Shown here one piece after another: positions 11,448 through 22,881 of a DNA stretch of 64,000 bases. The position numbers were made by a program, and so were the translations under genes. The DNA lies in the NCBI GenBank assembly GCA_016800925.1, contig JABCPU010000182.1, forward strand, positions 1 through 64,000, written 5' to 3'. Source of the stretch: Suillus spraguei (taxonomy: Eukaryota; Basidiomycota; Agaricomycetes; Boletales; Suillaceae). Numbering within the stretch: the first letter of the stretch is position 1; each line of letters begins with the position of its first letter. The notes below the pieces were generated by a model. It saw nothing but the letters and a program-made list of their open reading frames with translations, had not been told where the DNA came from and did no database searches.

Positions 11448-12418
11448 CCAACACACAGAAGACATCAAACATTGAGTGAGAGAATGACCCCTTGCAGAGA
11501 TCCCGGAACATCAAAAACTTGAGACACCACCAGAATCAATGAATGAGGTACTGACAGAACAACAAGTCCTGGACGCCCTCATATCATTGAAGTCCAGAAG
11601 TGCCACAGGCATTGATGGCATACCATACGATGTATGGAAGATACTCCATCAGAAACACAACAAGGCTAAAAAGAATGAGAAACCTAGTTTTGATGTGATT
11701 AAAACAATGACTCATGTATTAAACGACATCCAATTGCATGGTGTGACAGCTGACTCCCCATTCACAGTGGGATGGATGTGCCCCCTATACAAGAAAAAAG
11801 ACCATTCAAGGATTGAGAATTACCACCCAGTTACTTTACTAAACACAGACTACAAAATACTCACTAAAGCCCTTGGCATTCAAGTAGCCAGTGTTATCCA
11901 TGAACTGATACACCTCAACTAGAGTGGCTTCATCCCTCAGAGGTCCATATTTGACCCTATATGACTAGAGACAATGGCGACCTACACCGATCTAATGGAG
12001 GAAGATGGAGCAATCATAGTGCTTGATCAAGCAAAAGCTTATGACAAAATCTAACACATGTACCTCTTCAAGACCCTGGAATCCTCCACCTGCCACCATT
12101 ATTTGTTAAGACTGTCAAGAATTTATACCAATCAGCTTACACTCACATAGCAATAAATGGCTTCCTAAGCTCACCGCTCAAAGTCGCCAGAGGAGTATGT
12201 CAAGGTGATCCTCTCTCCTGCCTATTATCTGATTTAGCCATAAAACCCCTGGCATGTGCAATAAGGAACTCACCAAGACTAAAAGGATTTCAAATCCCAG
12301 GCCTAAATAACCAGGTGGTAGTGAACATGTATGCCAATGACACCACAATCTACCTCTTGTCAGAAGATAAGTACTCAGACCTAGAAAACATCCTAAAAGA
12401 GTGGTGCCTGGTGTCAGG
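11448..12418 (+). pseudogene. LINE ORF2: reverse transcriptase, N-terminal and palm motifs
   Basis: Motifs in order are ALISLKSRSATGIDGIPYDVWK (the SPGPDGI-like segment is at 11578-11643), a FTVGWMCPLYKK segment, NYHPVTLLNTDYKI, an ALITLDQAKAYD-like segment mutated to VLDQAKAYDKI, the RGVCQGDPLSC segment in another frame, and the active site at 12330-12350. The active site reads YANDTT where the family has (F/Y)ADD, so the first catalytic Asp is Asn. Stops at 11920 and 12052 and frameshifts after 12052 confirm decay. It is cut by solo LTR copy C. Confidence 0.85.
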
Positions 12419-12893
12419 TGTTACGAACTGGGGTGGCGTCACCAGCGACAGTGAAAAGACACAGACGGTCTGCTGGGAAGTTCTACAATGTCCAAAAGAG
12501 AACAAGGTGAAAGTACAAGGAACGCGTTCCGAGTACGATCAAGGGTTCAGCCTCAAAGACAAGTCTAAGAGGTATCCGCGAGAATAGAGACCAAGGCTAA
12601 GGAGTGCTTAGACTTAGAGACGATTCAAGACGACTTAGGTTGGAGACCTAAGCGAAGGAGATTCCAGGTAAAACCCAGTAAGATTAAAGTAGGGAATCTA
12701 CTACAAATACACTGTGCTTAAATAGGCCAATATGTGCGCACAGATCAAGTAACCGTGAGAACGTAACTGCGTATCCTAATAAGGAAGGCATGTGTTGTAC
12801 AGATGCGTTGAGCATATAAGTCAGAGTCATGTGACGTGATATACAAGTAAGGAAATAACGGGAGAATGAATAGGGACACATACGGTTGTAACA
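12419..12893 (-). mobile_element. Solo LTR (gypsy element 2 family), copy C
   Basis: The unit is 475 bp with perfect TCAGG duplications at 12414-12418 and 12894-12898. By eye it is nearly identical to copy A, including shared bases that differ from the full-length element, so A and C look like sister insertions. It splits the LINE reverse transcriptase just after the YANDTT active site. Confidence 0.95.
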
Positions 12894-15377
12894 TCAGGAG
12901 CAAAATTTAACCTAGAAAAGACAAAAATACTACCAATTGGCTCTAAGCCCCATAGAGAACGAATAGTGCAACAACACAAAATACATGCCCTGGATATACC
13001 ATGGCATGATCCATTGAACATAGTAAAATATGGAAACCCAATATGGACACTCGGTGCATGGGTTGGTAATGGGATAGGACAGGCAACTTCGTGGGAACCA
13101 GTCCTTGAGAAAATAGAATGCAACCTTACACGGTGGGACCAATGCCACCCCTCCCTTGATGGAAAATGTCTCATAGTCCAAATGATAGTTGGCTGCATGA
13201 CTCAGTTCCTAACAAAAGCACAAGGTATGCCTAAGCAAATTGAAATGGCATTAACAAAGAAAATATGCACCTTTATCTGGGAAGGCCAAAGAATGCCACC
13301 CATAAGCCTCTCATGACTTGAAAGACTGGTAGAAGAAGGCGGAATAGGCCTGCTGAACATCAGAGCAAAGAATGATGCAATCAAAATAACCTGGGTAAAG
13401 GCCTTCATGGATTTATCGAATTCCAGACCAGCCTGGGCATTTGTAACTGACCCATCATTAATACCTTGAAACTGAGTGGAATTAAAGACCAGTCAGACAT
13501 AAAATCATTCCTCACCTCCTGGGACCTGCCCACCCAAGGCCAAAAAGCTAGCCGACTGCCAAAGACCATAACCAACACGTTGAAATCTGCATGCAAGCAC
13601 AACATGAGCTTTGTGCCTATTAGACTATCAGCATAACTCAAAGGCCAGATGCCCATGTGGTGCCACTTCAGCGCCCAACTCAAAATGTATCATAAGATGA
13701 AAAACAAATGCTTGCACTCTATTCACAAAGTCAAGTCAGTTAAAGACCTAAAAGAGACAACAGTGAGACTAACTAACACTGGTACCTACTATGCAAAGGC
13801 AACCTGTGTCTATAACACCTGTGTTGAAAACAGACTGGCTGGCTGTAAGAACCCTGATAGATGCACCAGGATGGCCCAACACATCCTTGACAGTCTAAAC
13901 CCACTGTTTAACCCAAACATGTTACCTAGGAAAGATGATCTAACCCTTACACATAGATGACTCAAGAAGAACTCCCAAATGAGAATGCAACAATGGAGTG
14001 AGATCCTTTTCAATCCTTTGGTCACATCCAAAAAACATCTGTCCAAATGCTTCTGCATATTCACCAACCCCAACAGACTTATTCAAATCCCAGCTTATTG
14101 CCTTCATATCCCAAGAACAGGCCAAAACACAATGAGGGAACAATTAACTGTGTACACTGACAGATCCTGCGCTAACAATGGAAAGCATAATGCCACCTGC
14201 GGGGGTGGAATATGGGTCAGTGAAAATAGCCCACTAAACAAAGCAATCAGTATACTGGGTAACACACATTCAAACTAAGTTGGCAAGATAATGGCAGTAT
14301 TAGTGGCCCTACAATCTGTTAACCCATTGACCCCACTAAAGTTCATTACTGATTCAAAGTATGTCATTAACAGACTGACAATGCACCTAAAACACTAGGA
14401 AGACATAGGATGGATCAGCATCAACAATGTGGACCTGTTCCAAGCCACTGCCTATCACCTATAAAGATGCCCAGCACCAACTATATTCCAGTGGACTAAA
14501 GGGCACAATGGCCTCATTGGCAATGAACAAGCAGACCAATTAGCACTTACCGGTGCACTAAGACCAACCACTGATGACACTGACACATACATGCCAAGGA
14601 ATTTCAATACCCAAGGTGCTAAGCTGGAAATGATAACTCAGAAACTAGCATACAAGGCCATAATGAATAAAACCCACCTTGCATACAAAAGAACCACATT
14701 ATCCTTGCTCGACATCTCTAGATTTGCAGTACAAACAGTGTCGTCATCTCTGGAAACAGATGCCACGATCTGGTGAAACTGTAAGCATAAGGATATCTCA
14801 CAGAAAATACAGGTGTTCCTGTACAAAACTCTTAATGCTGCATACCAAATAGGTGATTTCTGGACATTGATCCCCTTGTACAAACATAGGGTGATCTACC
14901 AACACTGCCCCATCAAAACTGAATCTATGAAACAATGTAGTGATCCTACCAGGAAAATCATCTGGGATTTAACAAGTAAATTATGGCCATCACAACACAG
15001 ACCTTGGCCAGATCCTAACATAGGCATCATCCTTGGATGCGGAATCATCACCATCCCTAACATCCCACAAAATGCTAATGCACCCTATTGACATGATGCT
15101 GCATTGAAGAAAGGTGCCTCGTGCCTCTTGCGAATTCTACTATCAGAATCAGCATACCTAATCTGGACCTTAAGATGTGAAAGGGTGATACATATGAGAA
15201 ACGACTCACTTGGAAGAACAAATCAAGAAGAGGTGGTTAAATGTTATAGACTGTCATTTCCAACTAGATCTTGCGATAGTCAGCAAAACTAGAAGAGACA
15301 TGAAAACAATGATAAGAGTAAGATCCATGTGGTCTGATGTCATAAACAACACGCAACAAAACCAAACTCATGACAAC
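12894..15377 (+). pseudogene. LINE ORF2: RT thumb, RNase H and C-terminus
   Basis: The RT continues with SGAKFNLEKTKILPIG and the connection region (WEPVLEKIECNLTRWD, GGIGLLNI). An RNase H domain follows at about 14140-14550: YTDRSCANNG where the family has YTDGS, then a broken middle, ITDSKYVIN, and WTKGHNGLIGNEQADQLA. The final region has a WTLRCERV segment common to fungal Tad1 proteins. RNase H removes the RNA strand of the hybrid. Stops at 13314, 14276, 14396 and elsewhere, plus several frame changes, make it non-functional. Confidence 0.8.
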
Positions 15378-15605
15378 TGAGTGACCAACCCTGAGGTTTT
15401 AGTGGGTATCATGCTGCCCAGGCCCTTGCAGACCATGGAAACTAGGCAGAACTAGAGTCCCACACTACTTCATAATGTGAAGTGTGCATAAGAGCATTTT
15501 TCCTTGGACAATAATTACTAGTAGATATCGCTATAAGCATTTACATAGGGCCAGATGGAGTCAGTTGCTGTGTAATAGACTTGCTTCTCCAAAAAAAACA
15601 AAAAG
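15378..15605 (+). other. LINE 3' untranslated region and A-rich tail
   Basis: After the ORF2 remnant, about 200 bp of unique sequence ends in an A-rich tail at about 15586-15605. The right target duplication follows immediately. This fits the 3' end of a reverse-transcribed LINE copy. Confidence 0.7.
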
Positions 15606-15770
15606 AACATCAACTCTGTTTACTATGGACAAACACTTGCCAAGCGAGACCAAAGAATCACCCTTTCAATGAAATTTAACCTTGCCCGCAGAGCCTGAGG
15701 AGAGTGGACCACCACCTGCTGGCAGAAAGGTACAGGCATCCAAACCCACAGGATATATCTGCAATGTCAT
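15606..15770 (+). pseudogene. Fragment of Ca2+/H+ exchanger exon 1, 3' half
   Basis: The first 12 bases are the right copy of the LINE target duplication. The fragment matches the intact exon near 39290-39480: TSTLF..DKHLPSETKESPF, then NLTLPAEPEESGPPPAGR and a PTGYI ending where the intact gene has PTGHI. The match stops at about 15770, before the first transmembrane segment, where KDZ transposase sequence on the other strand begins. Confidence 0.85.
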
Positions 15771-17430
15771 ATGACATGTTCAAGGCATCCACCATCAAGT
15801 GTCGTAGTGATGAGAAAAACAAATAATCCATGTTCAAGTACCTGATTGTGTTCATCAGATCAGATCATAAAATCAAAGAGAAAACACACTTCTCTCCCTT
15901 TTGAAGGTCACCAACTCCATTGGGATGCTTCATATTATGACACATGCAATCAACAATACCCACACCCGTTGCCGCAAGTCCTTGAGACGATTTTGTTTCT
16001 GCCATATTCATGGCATTATGGTTCAAGCATGTGCTTTTCTGTAAGTTAGAATGGTCAGATGGCATCTTGATGCAAGCAGTGAAGAAACATACCTCTTGTA
16101 TGTCTCCAATCCTGTCCAAGATGTAAGACTTGTAAGATTTCTCCTCTACGAAATAAGCCCAACCTCGTGAAAGGCTGGGATCAGTCTCATTAGATGACAC
16201 GGCATGTCTTTTCAGACAAAAGTTGGCATCAATTGCTAGAAAAGACCATAAAGCTAACTGGGACATGATCAGTGCTCTTGACCACCTTGTGATATACATT
16301 GGACTCACCCTTTGGCCTTTGGGGCATCTTACAAATTATCTGGGAGATTTTTCCCAGGTTGCAGACATGCAGGGCATAGCACAGCACACTGACCCTCTGA
16401 AGTACCTGCCACACCACTTGGATCATGGCCATGACCTGAGCATTTTAACATCACTAAATGACGCCATTGACAAATCATGTGCATGAAAGACTCATAACGG
16501 TCCTGAAGCAACAGTGTGAACTGAAAAATTAACACTTAGAGAAATTAAAACTTACCTTTTGTCGTGTCAAGCCCATGTTGTCTGTTAAACGAACCAGTGA
16601 ATGAAAAAACTTGTATGTGGAGGCCTTTGACTCAAAGGACAGGACATGATAGTGATGAAGAACATGAAATGTTGTGGCTGTTCATGGATCAGTAGAAGTT
16701 GATGGATACCAACCAGCACGCAATAGTTGCTTGGTATGTGTCTGGGAGGTCATGCAACCACAGAAGTCCAGCCCAATCTCATGTACACCATTTGTGTCAA
16801 TGAGAACAAATTTATCATTGAATGCTTTCCTTGGAAGAATACACTGTTTGCCAATTGTATGACCAAGCTGTATGCGAAGACCCATAGTTTTCAATGAAAT
16901 GCACTGAAAAAATTGACCAGTCCATTTCTAGGAGGCTAATGAGCAATCAGGACTTTCACAGCTAAGAAATAAAGCTGACCTCTATACAATGAGTAGGCAA
17001 CCATATGTGATACTGGATGATACAGAGACCACAGTATAATTGTGAATCTCAGCAGTCCTGACACCAATATCAAGGGGGAGTTGATGTTGGACATGGACAT
17101 CCAGGACACACATCAGAAGTGTAACCTCTGCATCCCTCGTGCCACAGCAGTTTCGCCAGAAATAAATCATGTTCATCCATCCAGATGAGAAGGGGGTCAT
17201 CCTAAGGTCTCATTCAATGGGAGCAATCACTAAATTAAACATACCACAGGGATTCGCTTGTACCCTGGTGTATTCTCTGAATTGTCTAGTAGTACAAACG
17301 GATCTGGTTCTCCAAAATCATGTGAAATATCACAGAAATCATCTCCTGGAACAGCAGATTGATTGTTGGGTTCATAAGATGATGATATGGATGTGGTTCC
17401 CTGGATTTTCTGCCTAGAAACCTTCAAAAT
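15771..17430 (-). pseudogene. KDZ-superfamily transposase (CxC2 type), truncated
   Basis: KDZ transposases (Kyakuja-Dileera-Zisupton) are DNA transposases expanded in mushroom genomes. On the minus strand, the N-terminal region (17430-16900) is Cys/His-rich, ending in FQCISLKTMGLRIQLGH. A conserved block FVLIDTNGVHEIGLDFCGC at about 16720-16830 and LLRAGWYPSTSTDPQ follow. The catalytic-region blocks FLAIDANFCLKRH (about 16200), STCLNHNAMNMAETK and LAATGVGIVDCMCHNM with HPNGVGDLQKGE come next, then NMDYLFFSSLRH and NMSYDIA at the break point. The C-terminal half is absent, replaced by the exchanger fragment. Several frame changes may be introns or decay. Confidence 0.8.
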
Positions 17431-18227
17431 GCCATCTTGGCAGGACGAAAATGTGAAAGAGGTGTGGATTGGTGCTTGGGAATGCTGGTTGGGTGGTATA
17501 TAGTGGTTTAGTTGAGCTCATTTTCAGCTTGGGTTTGATTGCCCATGCCCACGGTTGTTGACCTGGCAGAAGGTCCTCGGAAGAGGTACAGCCTGAATAG
17601 GACCCGATGATTCATTGTTGACACTTGTGCTAGCCCGCTGTAGAGAAACAATCCTGCCTGGGGGCAGGTATAAGAAGCAGGGAGCAGTATGTTCAGCCCA
17701 AAGGGCTTCTGACTAGCCAAAACTCAAGGGAAGGAGAGAGAGAACAGTCAAAGACAGTGGTAATGTTCACTTCAGAAAACTAGGTATCCAGGAGCTAAAT
17801 AGTGAGCTATAAAAGCAGCCAAACTAGAAAAGCTGCAGAGAGAAAAGCTACACAAGAACTCAAATGAGTGAGGAGCTATGGTAAGCTGCCCAGGAACTCA
17901 ATCAAAAGAGGAGCTATCAGTACTGGAACTAAGTAAAATCCTTGGTGGTGCAAAGAGTGAAATGTAAGGTCCTTATGTAATCATCAAAAGTGCGAACCTA
18001 AGGTAAGGAAAGTCCAAGTATGAGACACCATGCAAAAACTACCTTTTCAAGCCCAGCCTGAGTTTGTCTGTCACACCACATTCCAGTTGACTGATTCAAC
18101 ATCGCAATGGCTGACTGATTCAACATCGCAATGGCTGGCTGCAGAACTTTCCGTTTCAAAACTTCTCACACCAGAAAGACTGGGATCTGATGCAACACAA
18201 ACAAGACCATATGGCATTGATAAAACT
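17431..18227. other. Region upstream of the KDZ remnant, no gene supported
   Basis: I see no convincing coding sequence. At 18087-18133 a 23-bp unit (GACTGATTCAACATCGCAATGGC) is repeated twice in tandem. Confidence 0.4.
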
Positions 18228-18850
18228 CTACATCCAGGGTTCCACCATCTCCACTTTGCCCTGATCAATAGCCTCCCAAAGCAGCCTCTCCCCAATTGCG
18301 ATGGATTCAACTTCATGATATTCAGCATTTTGAATGCCCAGAACACAGTTCAATGCATCTTCCCTAGTAGCATTGATAAATATTATAAAAAATTATCTGA
18401 AACAAACTGCACTTACCAGCCTGCTACGATGCCAATGTGAGAACCACAAACAACATAGAAGAATTGCTTTCGCTTGATTTGCACTAAAATTGTATTAGTG
18501 ATAAGGCAAATTCTAAGTACTGTTGTTGACACACCTGGTATATTGTAATAGACACCCTTGTAGCAATGAAGTTGGCATTCATCTGCCAGTGATTGTGCTA
18601 AATCCTCAAAATCTGAGCTACCTTCATAGACAGTGATGATATTTGGTGGCGCCGTGGAGACTGCATTATTGATCTGGATTGAAGACAGGATATGTATGCC
18701 TTCAATGAAGAATGGTACCTGGGATTGCATGATTGTTAGTGCAGGGACTGGAGAGGGATTCAGACAGTATGTGCCCTCTATAATACCTCTATATAAACCT
18801 GCAAAGTGATGTACGTGTCTTGTGGGCATTTGACTTGCTGAAACTGTCAA
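18228..18850 (-). CDS. Hypothetical protein, possible viroplasmin/RNase H N-terminal-like domain
   Basis: Two or three minus-strand exons can be joined. Exon 1 runs from about 18850 to 18415 and ends FFYVVCGSHIGIVAGW. A probable GTAAGT intron follows. A second exon ends at the stop 18228-18230 and begins near ATREDALNCVLGIQN. The FYVV.G...GI...W pattern followed by an A...A.. helix resembles the small viroplasmin-like domain common in mushroom hypothetical proteins, but the match is weak. Its 5' side is close to the solo LTR at 18921, which may have cut the gene. Confidence 0.3.
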
Positions 18851-18920
18851 GATTCAGACACAGGGAACAGGAAGGGACTCTATTGGCTTGTTCAATACAT
18901 TTAACATGTATTAGACTTGC

Positions 18921-19393
18921 TGTTACGAACTGGGGTGGCGTCACCAGCGACAGTGATAAGACACAGACGGTCTGCTGGGAAGTTTGACTACATTCAAAAG
19001 AGAACGAGGACTGCTACTTAGGAAGGATTCCAAGTAGGATCAAGGGTTCAGTCGAAGAGTCGCGACTCTAAGACGATCGGTAGAATAGAGACTAAGACTA
19101 AGGAGTGCTTAGGCTTAGAGACGATTCAGACGACTTAGGTTGGAGACCTAAGCGAAGGATATTCCAGGTAAAACCCAGTAAGATTAAAGTAAGGTATACA
19201 AGCATAGTACAATGTGCTTAAATAAGCCAATATGTGCGCATGGACCAAGAGAGATGTGAGAATGTAAGTGCGTATCCTAAGAAGGAAGGCAACTATAGTA
19301 CAGATGCATTGAGCATATGAGTCAGAGTCATGTTATGTAATATACAAAGTAAAGGAAATGAGAAAATGAATAGGGGTACATACGACTGTAACA
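18921..19393 (-). mobile_element. Solo LTR (gypsy element 2 family), copy D
   Basis: The unit is 473 bp with TGTTACGAACTGGGG...GACTGTAACA ends. Flanking 5-mers are CTTGC and TTTGC, a target duplication with one mismatch. It is more diverged than copies A and C, so probably older. Confidence 0.9.
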
Positions 19394-20931
19394 TTTGCCA
19401 AAAAAGAAACAAGGTCTGGAACGGAGAAGCTTGAAGGTTCTAAAACTTGCATTTGAGTTGCTGAAAGTAGGAGGATAGGATCAACTTGACCATTGTTCAT
19501 GGTGGTGTGTAAATTACATAATATGGTCCAACCACTTATTTTGGTCTGACCATACAGTTCACAGCTGTAAGTATCAGTTAAAATTGAAGCCATTCACCTA
19601 CATGTCACAGCTGAGGACCACCATGATCCATGGAATGACAATGCACTGATATGTTTACCTATATATGAGTTGCCATGTGTGGACAACAGCTCAGTTTTGT
19701 ATCCAACTACTGGGTGGTGTCACTTCATTCACACTGAATACTAACTTGAATGAATGCTAACAACAGCTCGAATTCAGGGGAACTTGTTAATCCTCATGCT
19801 AGGTAAGTCTATGATGAAGTTATCGCGAAAGCATGTCATGATGATGTATATATCACTCCCAGGCATGTATGTACCTTTAGTTCATTCCTCTGAGATAGCA
19901 AGTCTCTCTCAGACTTACCGTCTTACTGTGTTTTATGGTCCAACTGTCTGCAGCATAAGTGCTTCCTAGGTAAGTCTACAATCATATTTATCAACAAAGG
20001 TATGTCATCATGATATATATACTACTCCCAGGTGTCTTTTGTCCATTCTTTCTGAGTATGCAAGTCTCACCCTGGCTCATCATCTTACTGTATGTTTTAC
20101 GGTCCAACCTTCACCATTCGAAGACTCATTGTTTGGAACCAAATAGTGTAAGGGTCTATTTAAATGCTTTGTTCTTTTGCTCCTCACAATACAAGGTTAC
20201 TTTGCAGTCCCTCCATTTTTCACTATGGCATACCCAACACTATACGAAACTCATCAGGCTAGACTACAAGCAGCGAGAGAAAAGCACCATTGTCATTATC
20301 AAAAGTAAGTGATAAAGTGATGGTATTTAGGAGTCAAGTTAACCAAAAGACTCCCCATGTTTCAAGAGTCTATCCTGGCCAAGCGGCATCAGTCACAGAA
20401 AGAAAAAAAATCCTGTCAAGGCAATGAACCTTCGGATGATGAAGACGAACCAATGTATGTACTGCGTGGACTTGGTTGTCTTAAGGTGTCTGACTTTTAC
20501 ATCAGCGAAACCTTACAGGACTGCATTGCTACAGTCAAATACACCAAGGATGACTTCATGGCCTATGTGAAAAGTCCATGACAATTCTTCGACCTCCTCG
20601 TGGATGAGTACTGCAAAACAATGCCCAAACCCGAGTTACACCCTACCACAAATGGAGACAAGTCTGTATTGAGCATGCTATCGCAAGCTTGGAAGACTTC
20701 CTCGACCGAGCTAACATGGGCTTGATGGTATACTTCAGATGTGTGGAGTGAGTGATGAGTGGTGCACTGCAGATGGTGTCTGCAGGTTCATGAGGGAGAT
20801 GATGGGGATGATCAAAGACATCTTGTTGCGTCTGGTGGAGGGCGGAGACAGTGAACTATCAATTGCTTTCATGGGGAATGAGTTGTGGTACCAGGAGTAC
20901 AAATTCCCCATCTAGTTAGTATATGCCCTGT
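19394..20931. other. Low-complexity and duplicated region, one short open frame
   Basis: A tandem duplication of about 150 bp lies at 19790-20110. A plus-strand frame at 20357-20581 encodes a charged protein (acidic SDDEDEP segment) and appears to continue with stops to about 20910. I do not recognise it. It may be a gene remnant. Confidence 0.35.
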
Positions 20932-21693
20932 TGTCATATACCATACTTCTGATCCCAGATCCGATCATATCCCATCAGATCCGATCAATTCTATTTCCGT
21001 CCAGTCCACAGATCCTGTCCAGATCGCCCATCCGATGTGCCCACTTCTTGCACTCTAACTCCCTTGTGGATATCTGTGTTCTATCTCCTTTCGTCATTCC
21101 TCCTGTTTCTGGTATCCCGGCTGTGTATACTTCTGTCCTGTGTCACTGATCTGTTACCTGTGTTTCATTTCCAATTTGTGCTTACTGATCTGCTGTGCAT
21201 TAACTAATAGACTTCCGTTATACATCGTACATAGCCCTCAGTCCCGGACTCATTGATTATCCATACTAGATACTTACAGTATATAAACCACTTGTAGATC
21301 TCCATAGAACCTTAGTTCAAATATCATCTTAGATTCTGCTCATTCTGTTTCCTCCAGACTTGAGTTACTTTCCGCTCTAGTCATCTTCCGAGACTTGGGA
21401 TTGAATCCTATATCTCTGACTCTATCTTCGGATAGTCTACCTCTGTTAGTTTCTAGTTAGGAACTTGTTCTGAAGCTAGCCTTAATCCTTGTTCCATCTC
21501 TATGCTCCAGATAACCTTCAGACGTATCATATCTGATACCTTCAGATGTCCAGATCCATCACACAACTCCTTCTGGATTTTCAGACGTATACCTACCCTC
21601 TGAAATAAGGGGCATTACTCGGGAAAGGGGCACAGTGCACGAACTGAGGCCAAAGCCCTTTGGATCTTTCACCCTTTGAGTACAGTCTTAACA
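20932..21693. mobile_element. Solo LTR, second family, copy 2
   Basis: The 762-bp unit TGTCATATACC...AGTCTTAACA is flanked by CCTGT on both sides (20927-20931 and 21694-21698). It is clearly homologous to 10698-11447 throughout. Confidence 0.93.
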
Positions 21694-22223
21694 CCTGTAG
21701 AGCTTCCATCTTGGTTTGCAAGACCTCCAGAATACAATTACAGATGACAGTTTGAAGTGTAGGGGGGCTATGCGCAGATCTCTTTGCGAAGACATGTGCA
21801 GGTGCACAGCTATGTGATTCAACTGCTCTCTTTTCACTATGTCCATGTCACAGATTGTGTTACAGTTCTATTTTTACTCATTCTATTACATTCCATAACA
21901 TTCCATCATACAATTCCTTTATCTTTTTCCTATTGGTTCTTCATTATCTAATCTCTGCTCCATATTCTATCTCTGCTTCAATTACCTTATATATTAAGAT
22001 ATCTCTCGAGTTCCTATTTCTTTACCTTGACCTATGCAAACCAGGGCCTGCAATCTACTGCTTTACTTGAACAACTTGTTCTAAGGAGAACACTAGACTT
22101 CGAACTTTTGATTACTAAGATGTTTGTATAACGCCGAGCATAACAGATTGCAGTCCTCACACGTGACCAGCATGATATGCTTAAAACATTTTACCTGCTT
22201 TTAAAATTGCTCATTCCGGGTCA

Positions 22224-22421
22224 GTGGAAGAGCAGGAATTTTTTTGGGAGTGCATTTACTCCCAGTGGTTCGCAACTTGGCCTGAACGTGCTGTGCATTT
22301 TTGGGAGATACCTCACAATCAAGTGTTGTCTGACCTGCAGGAGACATCACTCATTGAAGCCATTAGGCGCCGTCGTCGAGTATGTCGCGACTCATTTCAT
22401 GTTAAGGGGGACATATATTGA
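22224..22421 (+). pseudogene. Remnant related to the gene at 22882
   Basis: The frame EEQEFFWECIYSQWFATWPE followed by LIEAIRRRRR shows the same FW..(I/L)Y..WF..WPE signature and trailing basic helix as the N-terminal exon at 22882. It is a lone fragment with no recognisable downstream exons, so probably a decayed neighbour copy. Confidence 0.45.
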
Positions 22422-22881
22422 CTGTAGGAGAAGCGCCTCCAGAGTTCTGTACTTATGAACACGGTGTATCAAGAGACACGTGTGACACTGAAGGAGCATT
22501 TTCCTGCAAGGAAGTCAAGAAGGTGAGAGATTCTGGCTGGATCTTGTACCACAAAAATTGACTCAGTATATCAGGGGATAGACGAGGTAGTCATTCTGTG
22601 TGCACACAAAGTGAGAGGATGTGGGCATGTCATTATATGCATTATATGTGTAGATCTAGTGTGGATATTGAGAACTTGCCTTGCGCAGCGTGTAAATGAG
22701 TTAAATTAGTAAAGCTCTAGACATATATATTATCAATAAGGACCGCACTGAAGAAGTTGAGGATCACCGTACTTGAATCTTGTCTCCCATAGTTGTTTGC
22801 CTACCCAAGATTGACCGCCATACCTGTGAAAGTGCGCTCCATGCATTTTCTTCATTTTTTTAAAAACTGACCCTGCTACAG

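Larger units (their letters stand above)
3706..15605 (+). mobile_element. Tad1-like non-LTR retrotransposon (LINE) with nested insertions
   Basis: The element is bounded by a perfect 12-bp target duplication and ends in an A-rich tail (CTCCAAAAAAAACAAAAAG) just before the right copy. It contains a CCHC-knuckle ORF1 and an ORF2 with endonuclease, reverse transcriptase and RNase H, the layout of Tad1-group LINEs. Subtracting the four nested insertions at 6643, 7733, 10698 and 12419 with their duplications leaves about 7.8 kb, close to full length. Stops and frameshifts throughout show that it is inactive. Confidence 0.85.
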
